A stretch of 8,796 nucleotides of DNA from JAWLBR01 sp041687495 (GTDB lineage: Bacteria > Bacillota > Limnochordia > DTU087 > JAAYGB01). Shown here piece after piece: positions 1-5,748 of the stretch. The translations under genes and the position numbers were made by a program. The DNA is taken from assembly GCA_041687495.1 (NCBI GenBank), contig JAWLBR010000111.1:1-8796 (forward strand), read 5' to 3'. The notes beneath the pieces are model-generated. The model searched no databases. It was given only the letters and a program-made list of their open reading frames with translations, and was not told the origin of the DNA. Numbering within the stretch: the stretch's first letter is position 1; the number at the start of each line of letters is the position of its first letter.

Positions 1-132
1 CAGCTCGGCGCCGCCACTCTTAGCCAGCAGCATGGTAATGGCCGCTGTGGTTGTGGTCTTGCCGTGGTCAACGTGACCAATGGTGCCAATGTTCACGTGC
101 GGCTTCGTTCTTTCGAACTTTTGCTTTGCCAT
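1..132 (-). CDS. tuf: Elongation factor Tu, N-terminal part (runs off the window)
   Basis: EF-Tu is the GTPase that brings aminoacyl-tRNA to the ribosome. Only the first 44 codons are present. The protein begins MAKQKFERTKPHVNIGTIGH, the usual EF-Tu start, and continues into the G1 P-loop GHVDHGKT at residues 19-26. The residue after GKTT is Thr28, where Leu is the common choice (GKTTLTAAIT in E. coli); this looks like a tolerated variant. The start is ATG at 132-130, with a G-rich Shine-Dalgarno (GAGGGGTGG, 139-147) 6 nt upstream. The gene lies downstream of sigH, behind a strong terminator, so it should have its own promoter. Tuf after sigH is, as far as I recall, the order in several Clostridia of the Desulfotomaculum/Pelotomaculum type. 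Identity is certain; the rest of the gene is outside the window. Confidence 0.96.
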   Translation of the reverse strand, partial: MAKQKFERTKPHVNIGTIGHVDHGKTTTTAAITMLLAKSGGAEL

Positions 133-393
133 CTACATCCACCCCTCTGCGCGTGTCTACAGGCTGAAGGGTATCGCAGACCCTACCCAGCCCAGAATGC
201 TTGTCCCCCTGCTCATCGGAGCAAAGCTGACCGTTAAGCATCTACCCCAGCCCTCTGGGACCAGGGATCAATATGCATATTCGACCGGTCCCCAAAAACT
301 CCTTCTCACAGACCAAATTAAACTCCCTTGGCTTGGAACCAGGCGAAGCGTCCGATCCCTTCAATACTCTGTCCACTCTCTGGCAATTTATGC
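133..393 (-). other. tuf leader / intergenic region, no clear promoter
   Basis: These 261 bp between the sigH terminator and tuf must hold the tuf promoter, but I find no convincing pair of -35 and -10 boxes. TTGCCA (385-380) is followed by TATTGA only 14 nt later, which is too short a spacer. Visible structure includes a perfect 12-bp palindrome AATATGCATATT (270-281) and two small potential hairpins on the minus strand: CCCAG/CTGGG around a 4-nt loop (246-259) and TGCTC/GAGCA around CGAT (near 210-223). No tRNA gene or credible ORF is seen. Confidence 0.4.
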
Positions 394-427
394 AAAAGCA
401 CCGCCGGGTGATCCCGGCGGTGCTTTT
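394..427 (-). terminator. Intrinsic terminator of sigH
   Basis: A perfect 15-bp stem (394-408 with 413-427) surrounds a 4-nt loop. Read on the minus strand it begins AAAAGCACCGCCGGG and ends in GCTTTT, then GCATAAATT. It starts about 30 nt after the sigH stop codon. The A4/T4 ends make it nearly symmetric, so it could work in both directions. It separates sigH transcription from tuf. Confidence 0.88.
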
Positions 428-458
428 ATCGCATCTCGTAGTTTTGTCAGAGCCATCC

Positions 459-1115
459 TCAACCGGTGGCCCGTTCATCCCTTTTATCCAAGTACCGTTC
501 CAGCTTCCGCTTCACCCTTTGCAGGGCGTTATCGATGGACTTCACATGCCTGTTAAGGTCGTCGGCAATCTCTTGATACGATTTGCCTTCCAGATAGAAC
601 ATCAAGACCTTCCACTCAAGTTCGCTCAGAAACTCGCCCATCTTCTTCTCAATATGAACAAACTCTTCGCGGCTAATGACCAGTTCCTCGGGGTCCGACA
701 CCTTGGTTCCCGACAAAATATCCAACAAAGTTCTATCAGAATCTTCGTCAAAAATGGGTTTATTCAAAGAAACGTATGAGTTCAAAGGGATATGTTTTTG
801 TCGGGTGGCAGTCTTAATGGCCGTAATAATCTGACGGGTAATACACAGTTCAGCGAAGGCCCGAAAAGAAGCTAGCTTGTCGGGGCGAAAATCCCGAATC
901 GACTTGTACAGGCCGATCATGCCTTCTTGAACGATATCTTCCCGGTCAGCCCCGATAAGGAAATAGGAACGGGCTTTGGCCCTTACGAAATTCCGATACT
1001 TGTTGATGAGATACTCGAGGGCTATCTCATCTCCGGCTCTAACCAATTCGACGACTTGCTCGTCCTCCATCTCCAAGTACTCCTGATACAGCTTCTTGTA
1101 GACCGCTGATGTCAA
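459..1115 (-). CDS. sigH: RNA polymerase sigma-H factor (SigH/Spo0H)
   Basis: SigH directs RNA polymerase to transition-phase, competence and early sporulation promoters. The sequence matches B. subtilis SigH closely: core-binding region 2 (about residues 32-103) contains NKYRNFVRAKARSYFLIGAD and EDIVQEGMIGLYKSIRDF, and the region 4 helix-turn-helix (about 175-205) contains SYQEIADDLNRHVKSIDNAL. I chose the TTG start at 1115 because GGAGG (1124-1128) sits 8 nt upstream of it, giving 218 residues, the same length as the B. subtilis protein. An in-frame GTG at 1130 would add five residues but overlaps the Shine-Dalgarno and has none of its own. The gene stands alone between a leader with promoter and terminator signals and its own terminator, so it is probably transcribed by itself or by read-through from vanW. 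Its presence suggests, but does not prove, a spore former. Confidence 0.97.
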   Translation of the reverse strand: MTSAVYKKLYQEYLEMEDEQVVELVRAGDEIALEYLINKYRNFVRAKARSYFLIGADREDIVQEGMIGLYKSIRDFRPDKLASFRAFAELCITRQIITAIKTATRQKHIPLNSYVSLNKPIFDEDSDRTLLDILSGTKVSDPEELVISREEFVHIEKKMGEFLSELEWKVLMFYLEGKSYQEIADDLNRHVKSIDNALQRVKRKLERYLDKRDERATG

Positions 1116-1346
1116 AATTATCGCCTCCACCCGGATGTATTAACATAGAACCCCAGACTCGTACCCGTGAGGCAAACCCCCACCCCACCGGGCAACAACA
1201 CCAATACCGGGGGATGTCCTCCAAAAACAGGCATAGCTTAACCAGCCTGCAAACGCACTGGCTCCGGCGTATCATCCTAATACCAAAAACCTTCCTGTGA
1301 GAAACAACTAAGCGGAGCATATATCCGGCAGGAAAACTATGACAAG
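1116..1346 (-). other. Long untranslated leader of sigH
   Basis: About 230 bp without a convincing gene lie between the upstream terminator and sigH. The minus strand carries four G-tracts of 3 to 5 bases (at 1183-1186, 1177-1181, 1164-1166 and 1151-1154), which could fold as a G-quadruplex or pair locally (GTGGG with CTCAC). A small hairpin CAGGC/GCCTG with a following T5 lies near 1228-1251. A possible 28-codon upstream ORF (TTG at 1204 to TAA at 1118) ends inside the gap between the sigH Shine-Dalgarno and its start, but its own GGAGG (1218-1222) is 13 nt away, so I do not call it a gene. Confidence 0.4.
1318..1345 (-). promoter_or_regulatory. Candidate sigma-A promoter for sigH (downstream, P2)
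   Basis: On the minus strand TTGTCA (1345-1340) is followed after 16 nt by TATATG (1323-1318); an alternative -10 TATGCT uses an 18-nt spacer. The -35 directly follows the T-tract of the terminator at 1347-1382, so this promoter would let sigH be transcribed independently of the terminator. The -10 match is mediocre. It would give a leader of roughly 195 nt. Confidence 0.35.
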
Positions 1347-1382
1347 AAAAAAATTGACTTGCCAGAGGAATTCGGCAGTCAA
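1347..1382 (-). terminator. Intrinsic terminator between vanW and sigH
   Basis: On the minus strand TTGACTGCC (1382-1374) pairs with GGCA-A-GTCAA (1363-1354), with one bulged base and a 10-nt loop. The stem is followed at once by seven T (1353-1347). This is a canonical terminator shape. It can end the cysS-mrnC-rlmB-vanW transcript, but it also lies about 30 nt downstream of the -10 box of the promoter at 1415-1443, so it would also stop transcripts from that promoter unless read through. Confidence 0.8.
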
Positions 1383-1414
1383 ACATAGAATATATATCGG
1401 TCGAGCACATTGTC

Positions 1415-1443
1415 ATTATACAATAGGTGGATAAGCCCGTCAA
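1415..1443 (-). promoter_or_regulatory. Strong sigma-A promoter upstream of sigH (P1)
   Basis: TTGACG (1443-1438) and TATAAT (1420-1415) are separated by exactly 17 nt on the minus strand, matching 11 of 12 consensus positions. Transcription would begin near 1408. The site lies 22 nt past the vanW stop codon and points at sigH, about 290 nt away, but the terminator at 1347-1382 lies between them. Confidence 0.8.
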
Positions 1444-1465
1444 GAAATGTTTCGTTCTTTTGGGC

Positions 1466-2851
1466 TTATTCCAGCGGGTTAACCTGGCTTCGAGGTACTA
1501 CGAGCATCACCCGCTCACTCGGAGGATAGTAGTCAGTAGAAATCAGTTCTCGAGTTGTTTTTTCCTTAATCTCCTTCATACGGTATACTGACACCCGGTA
1601 TCCGTCTCTTCCCTCATCAAGAGTATCTACCGGCACCATGTCTTCAGGCACTTCACTCCAACTTAGCTTACCATCTTCGGACACATAGTTGGTTTGACGA
1701 GGGATAACGGTCATACCCCGAGTCTCGAGTTCCACTCCCTCATAGGGCCGCTTCTGTCCTACGACCTTTATCCATACCCTCCACTGCTCAACTCCAGCGG
1801 CAATCGCAATGGGAAAGGGGAATGGGTTGGCCATCTGTAGATCGATTACGCCGTCATATACCGTTGCGTCCCGACCGAGCGGAATGTATCCAAGCGGAAG
1901 CGAATGGTTCCGTCGGGCCACGATTTCCATTCCAGATAAGAGGCCAGCATTATACAGCGTTGAGGAGACCTGGCAGACGCCCCCACCGATACCATCAACC
2001 AATTTCTGGTTAATGATCTCTGGGGCAGGCCGAAAGCCTCTAGCCACCGTCCGATTGCCCACCTCTTCGTTGAAAGACAAGACATCGCCGGGAAACAGGA
2101 TCCTACCGTTGAGGTATTCAGCAGCCAGCCTGATATTGCTAGCCCTGGCCGAGTCAGAGTCTCCCATGGGTGTGGAGAAACTCGCAATCTCCACAGCAAA
2201 GTCCTCTGGACCTAAAGTCTCCGCCCAATCCGGAGATGGATTGGATACTGCCGCCTCAACCTGCTTCTGTCCTTGCCGAACAGCAGTAACAATTCGCGCC
2301 CAAGTAGCATCGGGGTCAAATGTCTGCGCCCTCCTCCCGGGGACCACGCGCCGACGCAAGTGATCGTACCTGGGAGGTACCGCATCCCACTCCACCCGCC
2401 GCTGCAGTTGAGTCAAGAACTCTTCTCTTGTGTCTGGGTGCCAGCGTACCTCCGGCGGGATGCTAGCACCGTAGCGTTGCGCGGCAACAAGCTGCCTGAT
2501 CCGCTGCAGCGGGCCACCAGTATGGCCAACCCGCATGGCTTGCCGCAGCATCTCCTGGGCATCTAGATATAGACCAATCTCCTCAAAACCAATTTTCCAT
2601 TCTTTGGTTTCGCCAGTCACAGTGGGGTATGTCACAGCAATCTGCTGCTCCCGCCAACGCTGAGCCAGTCCCGCAATCCGAGTCTCAACCTCAGCGAAAG
2701 GCATCCGTCCCACTTTCAGCCCTGCCACCGACAACCCCGCAGGGGTATACCCCTGACTCAAATGACCCAGGTAGGCAGTTGCCCCTATGGTAATCCCTGC
2801 AGTGGTTGCCAACCAAGCCACAATAATAGCGATTACAAGATATCGAAGCAA
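1466..2851 (-). CDS. VanW-family envelope protein with YoaR-like peptidoglycan-binding domain
   Basis: The protein is 461 residues. Residues about 4-28 form one hydrophobic segment after a short basic start, an uncleaved signal anchor or signal peptide, so the rest should be outside the membrane. Residues about 35-210 resemble the peptidoglycan-binding-4 (YoaR-like) region. Residues about 222-355 are the VanW domain, with FPGDVLSFNEEVGNRT (253-268), GIGGGVCQVSSTLYNAGL (287-304) including Cys293, and ARRNHSLPLGYIPLGRDATV (312-331). The C-terminus (about 415-455) contains GRDGYRVSVYR and ELISTDYYPPSERV, a G5-like ending common in this family. The biochemical role of VanW proteins is unknown; a link to cell wall or glycopeptide response is inferred from the name-giving vanB cluster. 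The start is TTG at 2851, with GGGAGG (2860-2865) 8 nt upstream. It appears to be the last gene of the cysS operon and takes the place usual for rae1. Confidence 0.93.
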   Translation of the reverse strand: MLRYLVIAIIVAWLATTAGITIGATAYLGHLSQGYTPAGLSVAGLKVGRMPFAEVETRIAGLAQRWREQQIAVTYPTVTGETKEWKIGFEEIGLYLDAQEMLRQAMRVGHTGGPLQRIRQLVAAQRYGASIPPEVRWHPDTREEFLTQLQRRVEWDAVPPRYDHLRRRVVPGRRAQTFDPDATWARIVTAVRQGQKQVEAAVSNPSPDWAETLGPEDFAVEIASFSTPMGDSDSARASNIRLAAEYLNGRILFPGDVLSFNEEVGNRTVARGFRPAPEIINQKLVDGIGGGVCQVSSTLYNAGLLSGMEIVARRNHSLPLGYIPLGRDATVYDGVIDLQMANPFPFPIAIAAGVEQWRVWIKVVGQKRPYEGVELETRGMTVIPRQTNYVSEDGKLSWSEVPEDMVPVDTLDEGRDGYRVSVYRMKEIKEKTTRELISTDYYPPSERVMLVVPRSQVNPLE

Positions 2852-2869
2852 ACTAAAATCCTCCCACGT

Positions 2870-2971
2870 CTAGCAGGGGCAATCCCTTTGCCCCAAGCTC
2901 TTTTCGCCTTCCTCTTTAGCCTGATACCAGACCTGGGCAGACTTGCCTGTAGGTTTTTGCCAGTGCACCAT
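2870..2971 (-). CDS. Possible small ORF (33 residues) between rlmB and vanW, unrecognised
   Basis: An ATG at 2971-2969 begins 5 nt after the rlmB stop and opens a frame of 33 codons that ends with TAG 4 nt before the vanW Shine-Dalgarno. The product would be hydrophilic, start MVHWQKPTGK and end in CPC. I recognise no family. There is no well-spaced Shine-Dalgarno (only AAAAGG about 12 nt upstream), so translation would depend on ribosomes finishing rlmB. Its position, filling the gap almost exactly, is the main reason to list it. It may be chance. Confidence 0.2.
   Translation of the reverse strand: MVHWQKPTGKSAQVWYQAKEEGEKSLGQRDCPC
2876..2894 (-). other. Perfect 7-bp hairpin before vanW
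   Basis: GGGGCAA and TTGCCCC flank a 5-nt loop. The hairpin lies about 10 nt upstream of the vanW Shine-Dalgarno in the transcript and has no T-tract, so it is not a standard terminator. It could be an RNA processing or stability element within the operon. Confidence 0.4.
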
Positions 2972-2976
2972 TAGCG

Positions 2977-3717
2977 CTATAGGCCTTTTCGTTGGCGCAG
3001 AGCCTCATACAGCAGAATACCTGCAGCCACAGACGCATTGAGCGAGTTGACCCGACCCTCCATTGGCAAACGCACGAGAAAGTCGCATTTCTCGCTAACA
3101 AGCCGACGAACCCCCTTACCTTCAGAGCCGATCACCAAGGCCAAGGGACCGGTCAAGGCAGCTTGAGCGTGAACCTGCTCACCGGACATGTCCGCACCGA
3201 CCACCCAGATGCCCCGGCTCTTGAGCTCGTCGATGGCTCTTGCCAGGTTGGTGACCTGGCAAACCGGTACGTACTCCACCGCTCCAGCGGAAGTCTTGGC
3301 AACGGTGGCGGTGACACCTGCCGCCCGTCGCTCGGGGATGATTACTCCGTGGGCACCGACCGCATCTACAGATCGCAAAATCGCTCCCAGATTATGGGGA
3401 TCCTCTACCTGATCCAACACCACCAAGAATGGATCTTCACCTTTGTCAGCGATGCTATCCAGCAGCTGACCTAGCTCCCAATAGCTGATAGGAGTTGCCA
3501 TTGCGACAACTCCCTGGTGGTTTACATCCGCGGTAAGTTCATCGAGCGCATGCTTAGGAGACATCTCAATCGCGACGCCGCGCTCTGCCGCTAAACGCTT
3601 GATGTCCTCAATGGCCTTACCCTTGCCGCCCTCCGCCAGGAGGATCTTTTGCATTCTGCGCCCGGCACGCAGAGCCTCAAACACCGGATTGCGGCCAGAT
3701 ATTGCCTCAGTCTTCAT
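2977..3717 (-). CDS. rlmB: 23S rRNA (guanosine-2'-O)-methyltransferase RlmB, SpoU/TrmH family
   Basis: RlmB methylates the ribose of a guanosine in the 23S rRNA peptidyl-transferase region (G2251 in E. coli) with S-adenosylmethionine. The N-terminal SpoU substrate-binding domain (about 4-76) starts with ISGRNPVFEALRAGRRM. The knotted SPOUT catalytic domain follows with motif 1 EDPHNLGAILRS (105-116), motif 2 LVIGSEGKGV (194-203) and motif 3 PMEGRVNSLNASVAAGILLY (218-237). I prefer the second ATG (3717, 246 residues) because GGGAG (3727-3731) lies 9 nt before it; the first ATG (3726) directly abuts this site. The start overlaps the end of mrnC by 11 nt, which indicates translational coupling. 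Paralogues such as TrmH-like proteins are possible, but the length, the N-terminal domain and the synteny with mrnC and cysS favour RlmB. Confidence 0.94.
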   Translation of the reverse strand: MKTEAISGRNPVFEALRAGRRMQKILLAEGGKGKAIEDIKRLAAERGVAIEMSPKHALDELTADVNHQGVVAMATPISYWELGQLLDSIADKGEDPFLVVLDQVEDPHNLGAILRSVDAVGAHGVIIPERRAAGVTATVAKTSAGAVEYVPVCQVTNLARAIDELKSRGIWVVGADMSGEQVHAQAALTGPLALVIGSEGKGVRRLVSEKCDFLVRLPMEGRVNSLNASVAAGILLYEALRQRKGL

Positions 3718-4150
3718 CTTCTTCATCTCCCTGGGCTAAAGCTAAATCCAGTAGTTCCTCCAAACGCTGCGACTCACCCCGCAGATACAGGTATCCAAGC
3801 AAGGCTTCAAAACCCGTGCTCAACCTGTACTCAACCACAGAAGCGCTCCGAGGTACCGACGTTTTCGCATTTCGTCCCATGCGGACTACGTCGGCCTCGG
3901 CAGCAGTTAGTACCGGGCGAAGCTTGGCCAGCGCTTGGGCTTGCGCCCCCGCCCTTACCGTATCTACCGCTGCCCGATGCATCCCCCGTAGGTTGTACTG
4001 CCCACTCCTTACTAACCGCAGCCTAACCTGCAGTTCAAATACGGCATCGCCCAGATAGGCAAGGGCAGCAGCATTGATGGGGTTGCCCTGCTTGTCTCGA
4101 ATCATCTCATATCCCGATTGGCCCGTAGTATCCCCTGTTTTATTGTGCAC
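3707..4150 (-). CDS. mrnC: Mini-ribonuclease III (MrnC)
   Basis: Mini-III is a dimeric RNase III-like enzyme without the double-stranded-RNA-binding domain; in B. subtilis it matures the ends of 23S rRNA. The RNase III fold is visible as NAAALAYLGDAVFELQVR (26-43), which holds the catalytic Asp35, followed by RAGAQAQAL (66-74), MGRNAK (91-96) and YRLSTGFEALLGYLYL (108-123), which holds Glu115. I chose the GTG start at 4150, with GGGAGG (4160-4165) 9 nt upstream, giving 147 residues, close to the 143 of B. subtilis. A TTG at 4177 lies inside the end of cysS and has no ribosome-binding site. The gene is 16 nt after cysS. Its acidic tail GDEEDED is encoded by the bases that also carry the rlmB ribosome-binding site. 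Confidence 0.94.
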   Translation of the reverse strand: MHNKTGDTTGQSGYEMIRDKQGNPINAAALAYLGDAVFELQVRLRLVRSGQYNLRGMHRAAVDTVRAGAQAQALAKLRPVLTAAEADVVRMGRNAKTSVPRSASVVEYRLSTGFEALLGYLYLRGESQRLEELLDLALAQGDEEDED

Positions 4151-4166
4151 CAGTTGCTGCCTCCCG

Positions 4167-5642
4167 TTACTTTTCAAGCTTCCATTGAGGCCCAGCTGGA
4201 GAATCTGAGATAGTGATCCCCAACTCGCTCAGGCCATTGCGAATGGCGTCGGCAGTTGTCCAATCCTTACGTGTACGGGCATCTTCCCGCACCCGCAGTA
4301 TGAGCTCCATGAGTTCATTAGTCAATCCTGCCGCCGCATCTGAGGTGGCCTCAGGCTCGCGCAAAAGCCCCAGCACATCCCCGGCTAAACGCTCGGCTAA
4401 ATCCAAAGCCTGCACAACAATGCCAACGCCAGACAAGCTGTCTGCGCTCAACTGTGCCACCAGACCGTTTATCGGACGGAGCAGTTCGAACAAAGTCCCA
4501 ATGGCTAGTGCTGAGTTGAAATCATCCTCCATGGCAGCGATGAACTTCGACTCGGTATGGGCCAGCATCGCCAACAGTTCGGCACCCTTAGAGCCCAGCT
4601 CCTCACTGCCTTGACCTCCCGCCACCTCTTCGATGGTACCCAGCTCGGTCACAATCCGACGCCAATTTGCCACCGAATCGTTAAGGCGCTTCCACCCTTT
4701 GAGCGCTTCATCAAGATGGGCTTCGTCAAACTCCAGGGGGCTGCGGTAGTGGGTAGACAAAACGTAAAACCGAACGGCCCCCGCTGGGTATTTTCCCAAG
4801 AGATCAGAAATAGTCGTAAAGTTGCCTAGCGACTTGGACATCTTCGCCTGTCCAGTCTTAAGCAGCCCATTGTGGACCCAAAAGCGAACAAAGGGAGCGT
4901 CCTGAGTGTAGGCTTCGGATTGAGCGATTTCGTTCTCGTGATGGGGAAAGATCAGGTCCAATCCCCCGCCGTGCATATCTATATGGTTTCCCAAATACTT
5001 CAGCGACATTGCCGAACACTCGATGTGCCACCCCGGTCGTCCTTGTCCCCACGGGCTTTCCCACGCCGGCTCTCCTGGCTTAGCACTCTTCCAGAGGGCA
5101 AAGTCAGCGGGGTGCTTCTTCCGCTCATCCACATCGAACCTGGTCCCGGACTCCAGTTCCTCTGGCCTTTGTCCAGACAACTTACCGTACTCGGGAAATC
5201 TCTCCACAGCAAAGAATACATCACCATCTACAACGTAGGCGGCTCCCCGCTCTACCAGTGCTTGAACCATCTCCACCACATCGTCAATGTGCTCACTGAC
5301 TTTGCAATACACATCAGCCGGTCTCACTCCCAGGGCAGAAAGGGCGTCTAAGTACGACTGGATATAGCGGGCAGACAGCTCCAGAGCCGGTACTCCGGTC
5401 TCCCGAGAACGGGCAATCACCTTGTCATCAACATCGGTGAAATTTTGCACCAGCTTGGTGCGAAATCCTCGATACTCCAAGAACCGACAAATCGCGTCCC
5501 AGATGATCGCAGGCACCCCATGGCCGATGTGACTCTCATCATAGGGAGTAATTCCGCAGACATAGATGCGCACCACATCAGAATGCAAAGGTACGAACTC
5601 CTCTTTCCGCCTGGTTAAGGTGTTGTACACGGTTATTGACAT
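4167..5642 (-). CDS. cysS: Cysteinyl-tRNA synthetase
   Basis: CysS activates cysteine with ATP and charges tRNA-Cys. The protein is 491 residues. Zinc ligands expected for the family are all present: Cys29, Cys209 (HIECSAM), His234 and Glu238 (FPHHENE). The ATP motifs are HIGH (38-41) and KMSKS (267-271). NFTDVDDK (66-73) and MHGGGLDLIFPHHENEIAQS (223-242) are typical. The C-terminal part has a DALR-like helical domain (around MEDDFNSALAIGTLFELL) and the small tRNA-binding tail. The first zinc-ligand loop reads CGITPYD, as in mycothiol ligase MshC, instead of the commoner CGPTVYD. Full length and the C-terminal domains argue for a true CysS. The start is ATG at 5642 with AAGGAGGG (5650-5657) 7 nt upstream; a TTG at 5714 would add 24 unlikely residues. 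It begins the cysS-mrnC-rlmB-vanW run. No T-box fits in the roughly 65-nt leader. Confidence 0.96.
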   Translation of the reverse strand: MSITVYNTLTRRKEEFVPLHSDVVRIYVCGITPYDESHIGHGVPAIIWDAICRFLEYRGFRTKLVQNFTDVDDKVIARSRETGVPALELSARYIQSYLDALSALGVRPADVYCKVSEHIDDVVEMVQALVERGAAYVVDGDVFFAVERFPEYGKLSGQRPEELESGTRFDVDERKKHPADFALWKSAKPGEPAWESPWGQGRPGWHIECSAMSLKYLGNHIDMHGGGLDLIFPHHENEIAQSEAYTQDAPFVRFWVHNGLLKTGQAKMSKSLGNFTTISDLLGKYPAGAVRFYVLSTHYRSPLEFDEAHLDEALKGWKRLNDSVANWRRIVTELGTIEEVAGGQGSEELGSKGAELLAMLAHTESKFIAAMEDDFNSALAIGTLFELLRPINGLVAQLSADSLSGVGIVVQALDLAERLAGDVLGLLREPEATSDAAAGLTNELMELILRVREDARTRKDWTTADAIRNGLSELGITISDSPAGPQWKLEK

Positions 5643-5701
5643 AAACCGGCCCTCCTTGTGGGTGAAAAAGCAAATACGCCAGCACCACTTACGGCTGGCA
5701 T
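5633..5701 (-). CDS. Possible 22-residue leader peptide overlapping the cysS start
   Basis: An ATG at 5701 with GGGAGG 5 nt upstream opens a 22-codon frame whose stop codon lies inside cysS, so the two overlap by 10 nt (5633-5642) in different frames. The next-to-last residue is Cys (TGT), and that codon overlaps the cysS ATG. Such a layout could couple cysS translation to passage of this peptide. The weakness is that the predicted transcription start (about 5708) falls within or at the Shine-Dalgarno, so the site may be partly missing from the mRNA. No known leader peptide is recognised. Confidence 0.25.
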   Translation of the reverse strand: MPAVSGAGVFAFSPTRRAGLCQ

Positions 5702-5714
5702 GGATTCCTCCCAA

Positions 5715-5744
5715 ATTATAGTCTCACATTTTTCCTGATGTCAA
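5715..5744 (-). promoter_or_regulatory. Sigma-A promoter of cysS operon
   Basis: Perfect consensus hexamers TTGACA (5744-5739) and TATAAT (5720-5715) are separated by 18 nt on the minus strand. Transcription would start near 5708, giving a leader of about 65 nt that includes a 6-bp hairpin GCCAGC/GCTGGC (about 5679-5700). With no T-box or terminator in the leader, the promoter probably gives high constitutive transcription of cysS, mrnC, rlmB and vanW. Confidence 0.85.
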
Positions 5745-5748
5745 CCAA

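Noticed and set aside
361..385. TTGCCA and TATTGA as a tuf promoter
   Set aside because: The spacer is 14 nt, too short for a sigma-A promoter.
80..779. Plus-strand frames opposite tuf and sigH
   Set aside because: They are antisense shadows of well-supported minus-strand genes and match no family I recognise.
1118..1204. 28-codon upstream ORF before sigH, as a gene
   Set aside because: It starts with TTG and its only GGAGG is 13 nt upstream. It is kept only as a weak observation about the leader.
1039..1443. 134-codon minus-strand frame covering the sigH leader and N-terminus
   Set aside because: It overlaps sigH out of frame, its TTG start coincides with the -35 box of a promoter, it has no Shine-Dalgarno, and the product is low-quality Cys- and Arg-rich sequence.
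4167..5642. Mycothiol ligase MshC instead of CysS
   Set aside because: The CGITPYD motif is MshC-like, but the protein has the full CysS length, HHENEIAQSE, a DALR-like domain and sits with mrnC and rlmB as cysS does.
5643..5708. T-box riboswitch upstream of cysS
   Set aside because: The leader is only about 65 nt, lacks the conserved T-box sequence and has no terminator/antiterminator pair.
5643..5714. N-terminal extension of cysS from a TTG at 5714
   Set aside because: The added residues do not resemble CysS, they would start about where transcription starts, and ATG 5642 has an ideal AAGGAGGG. CysS family length also fits the shorter form.
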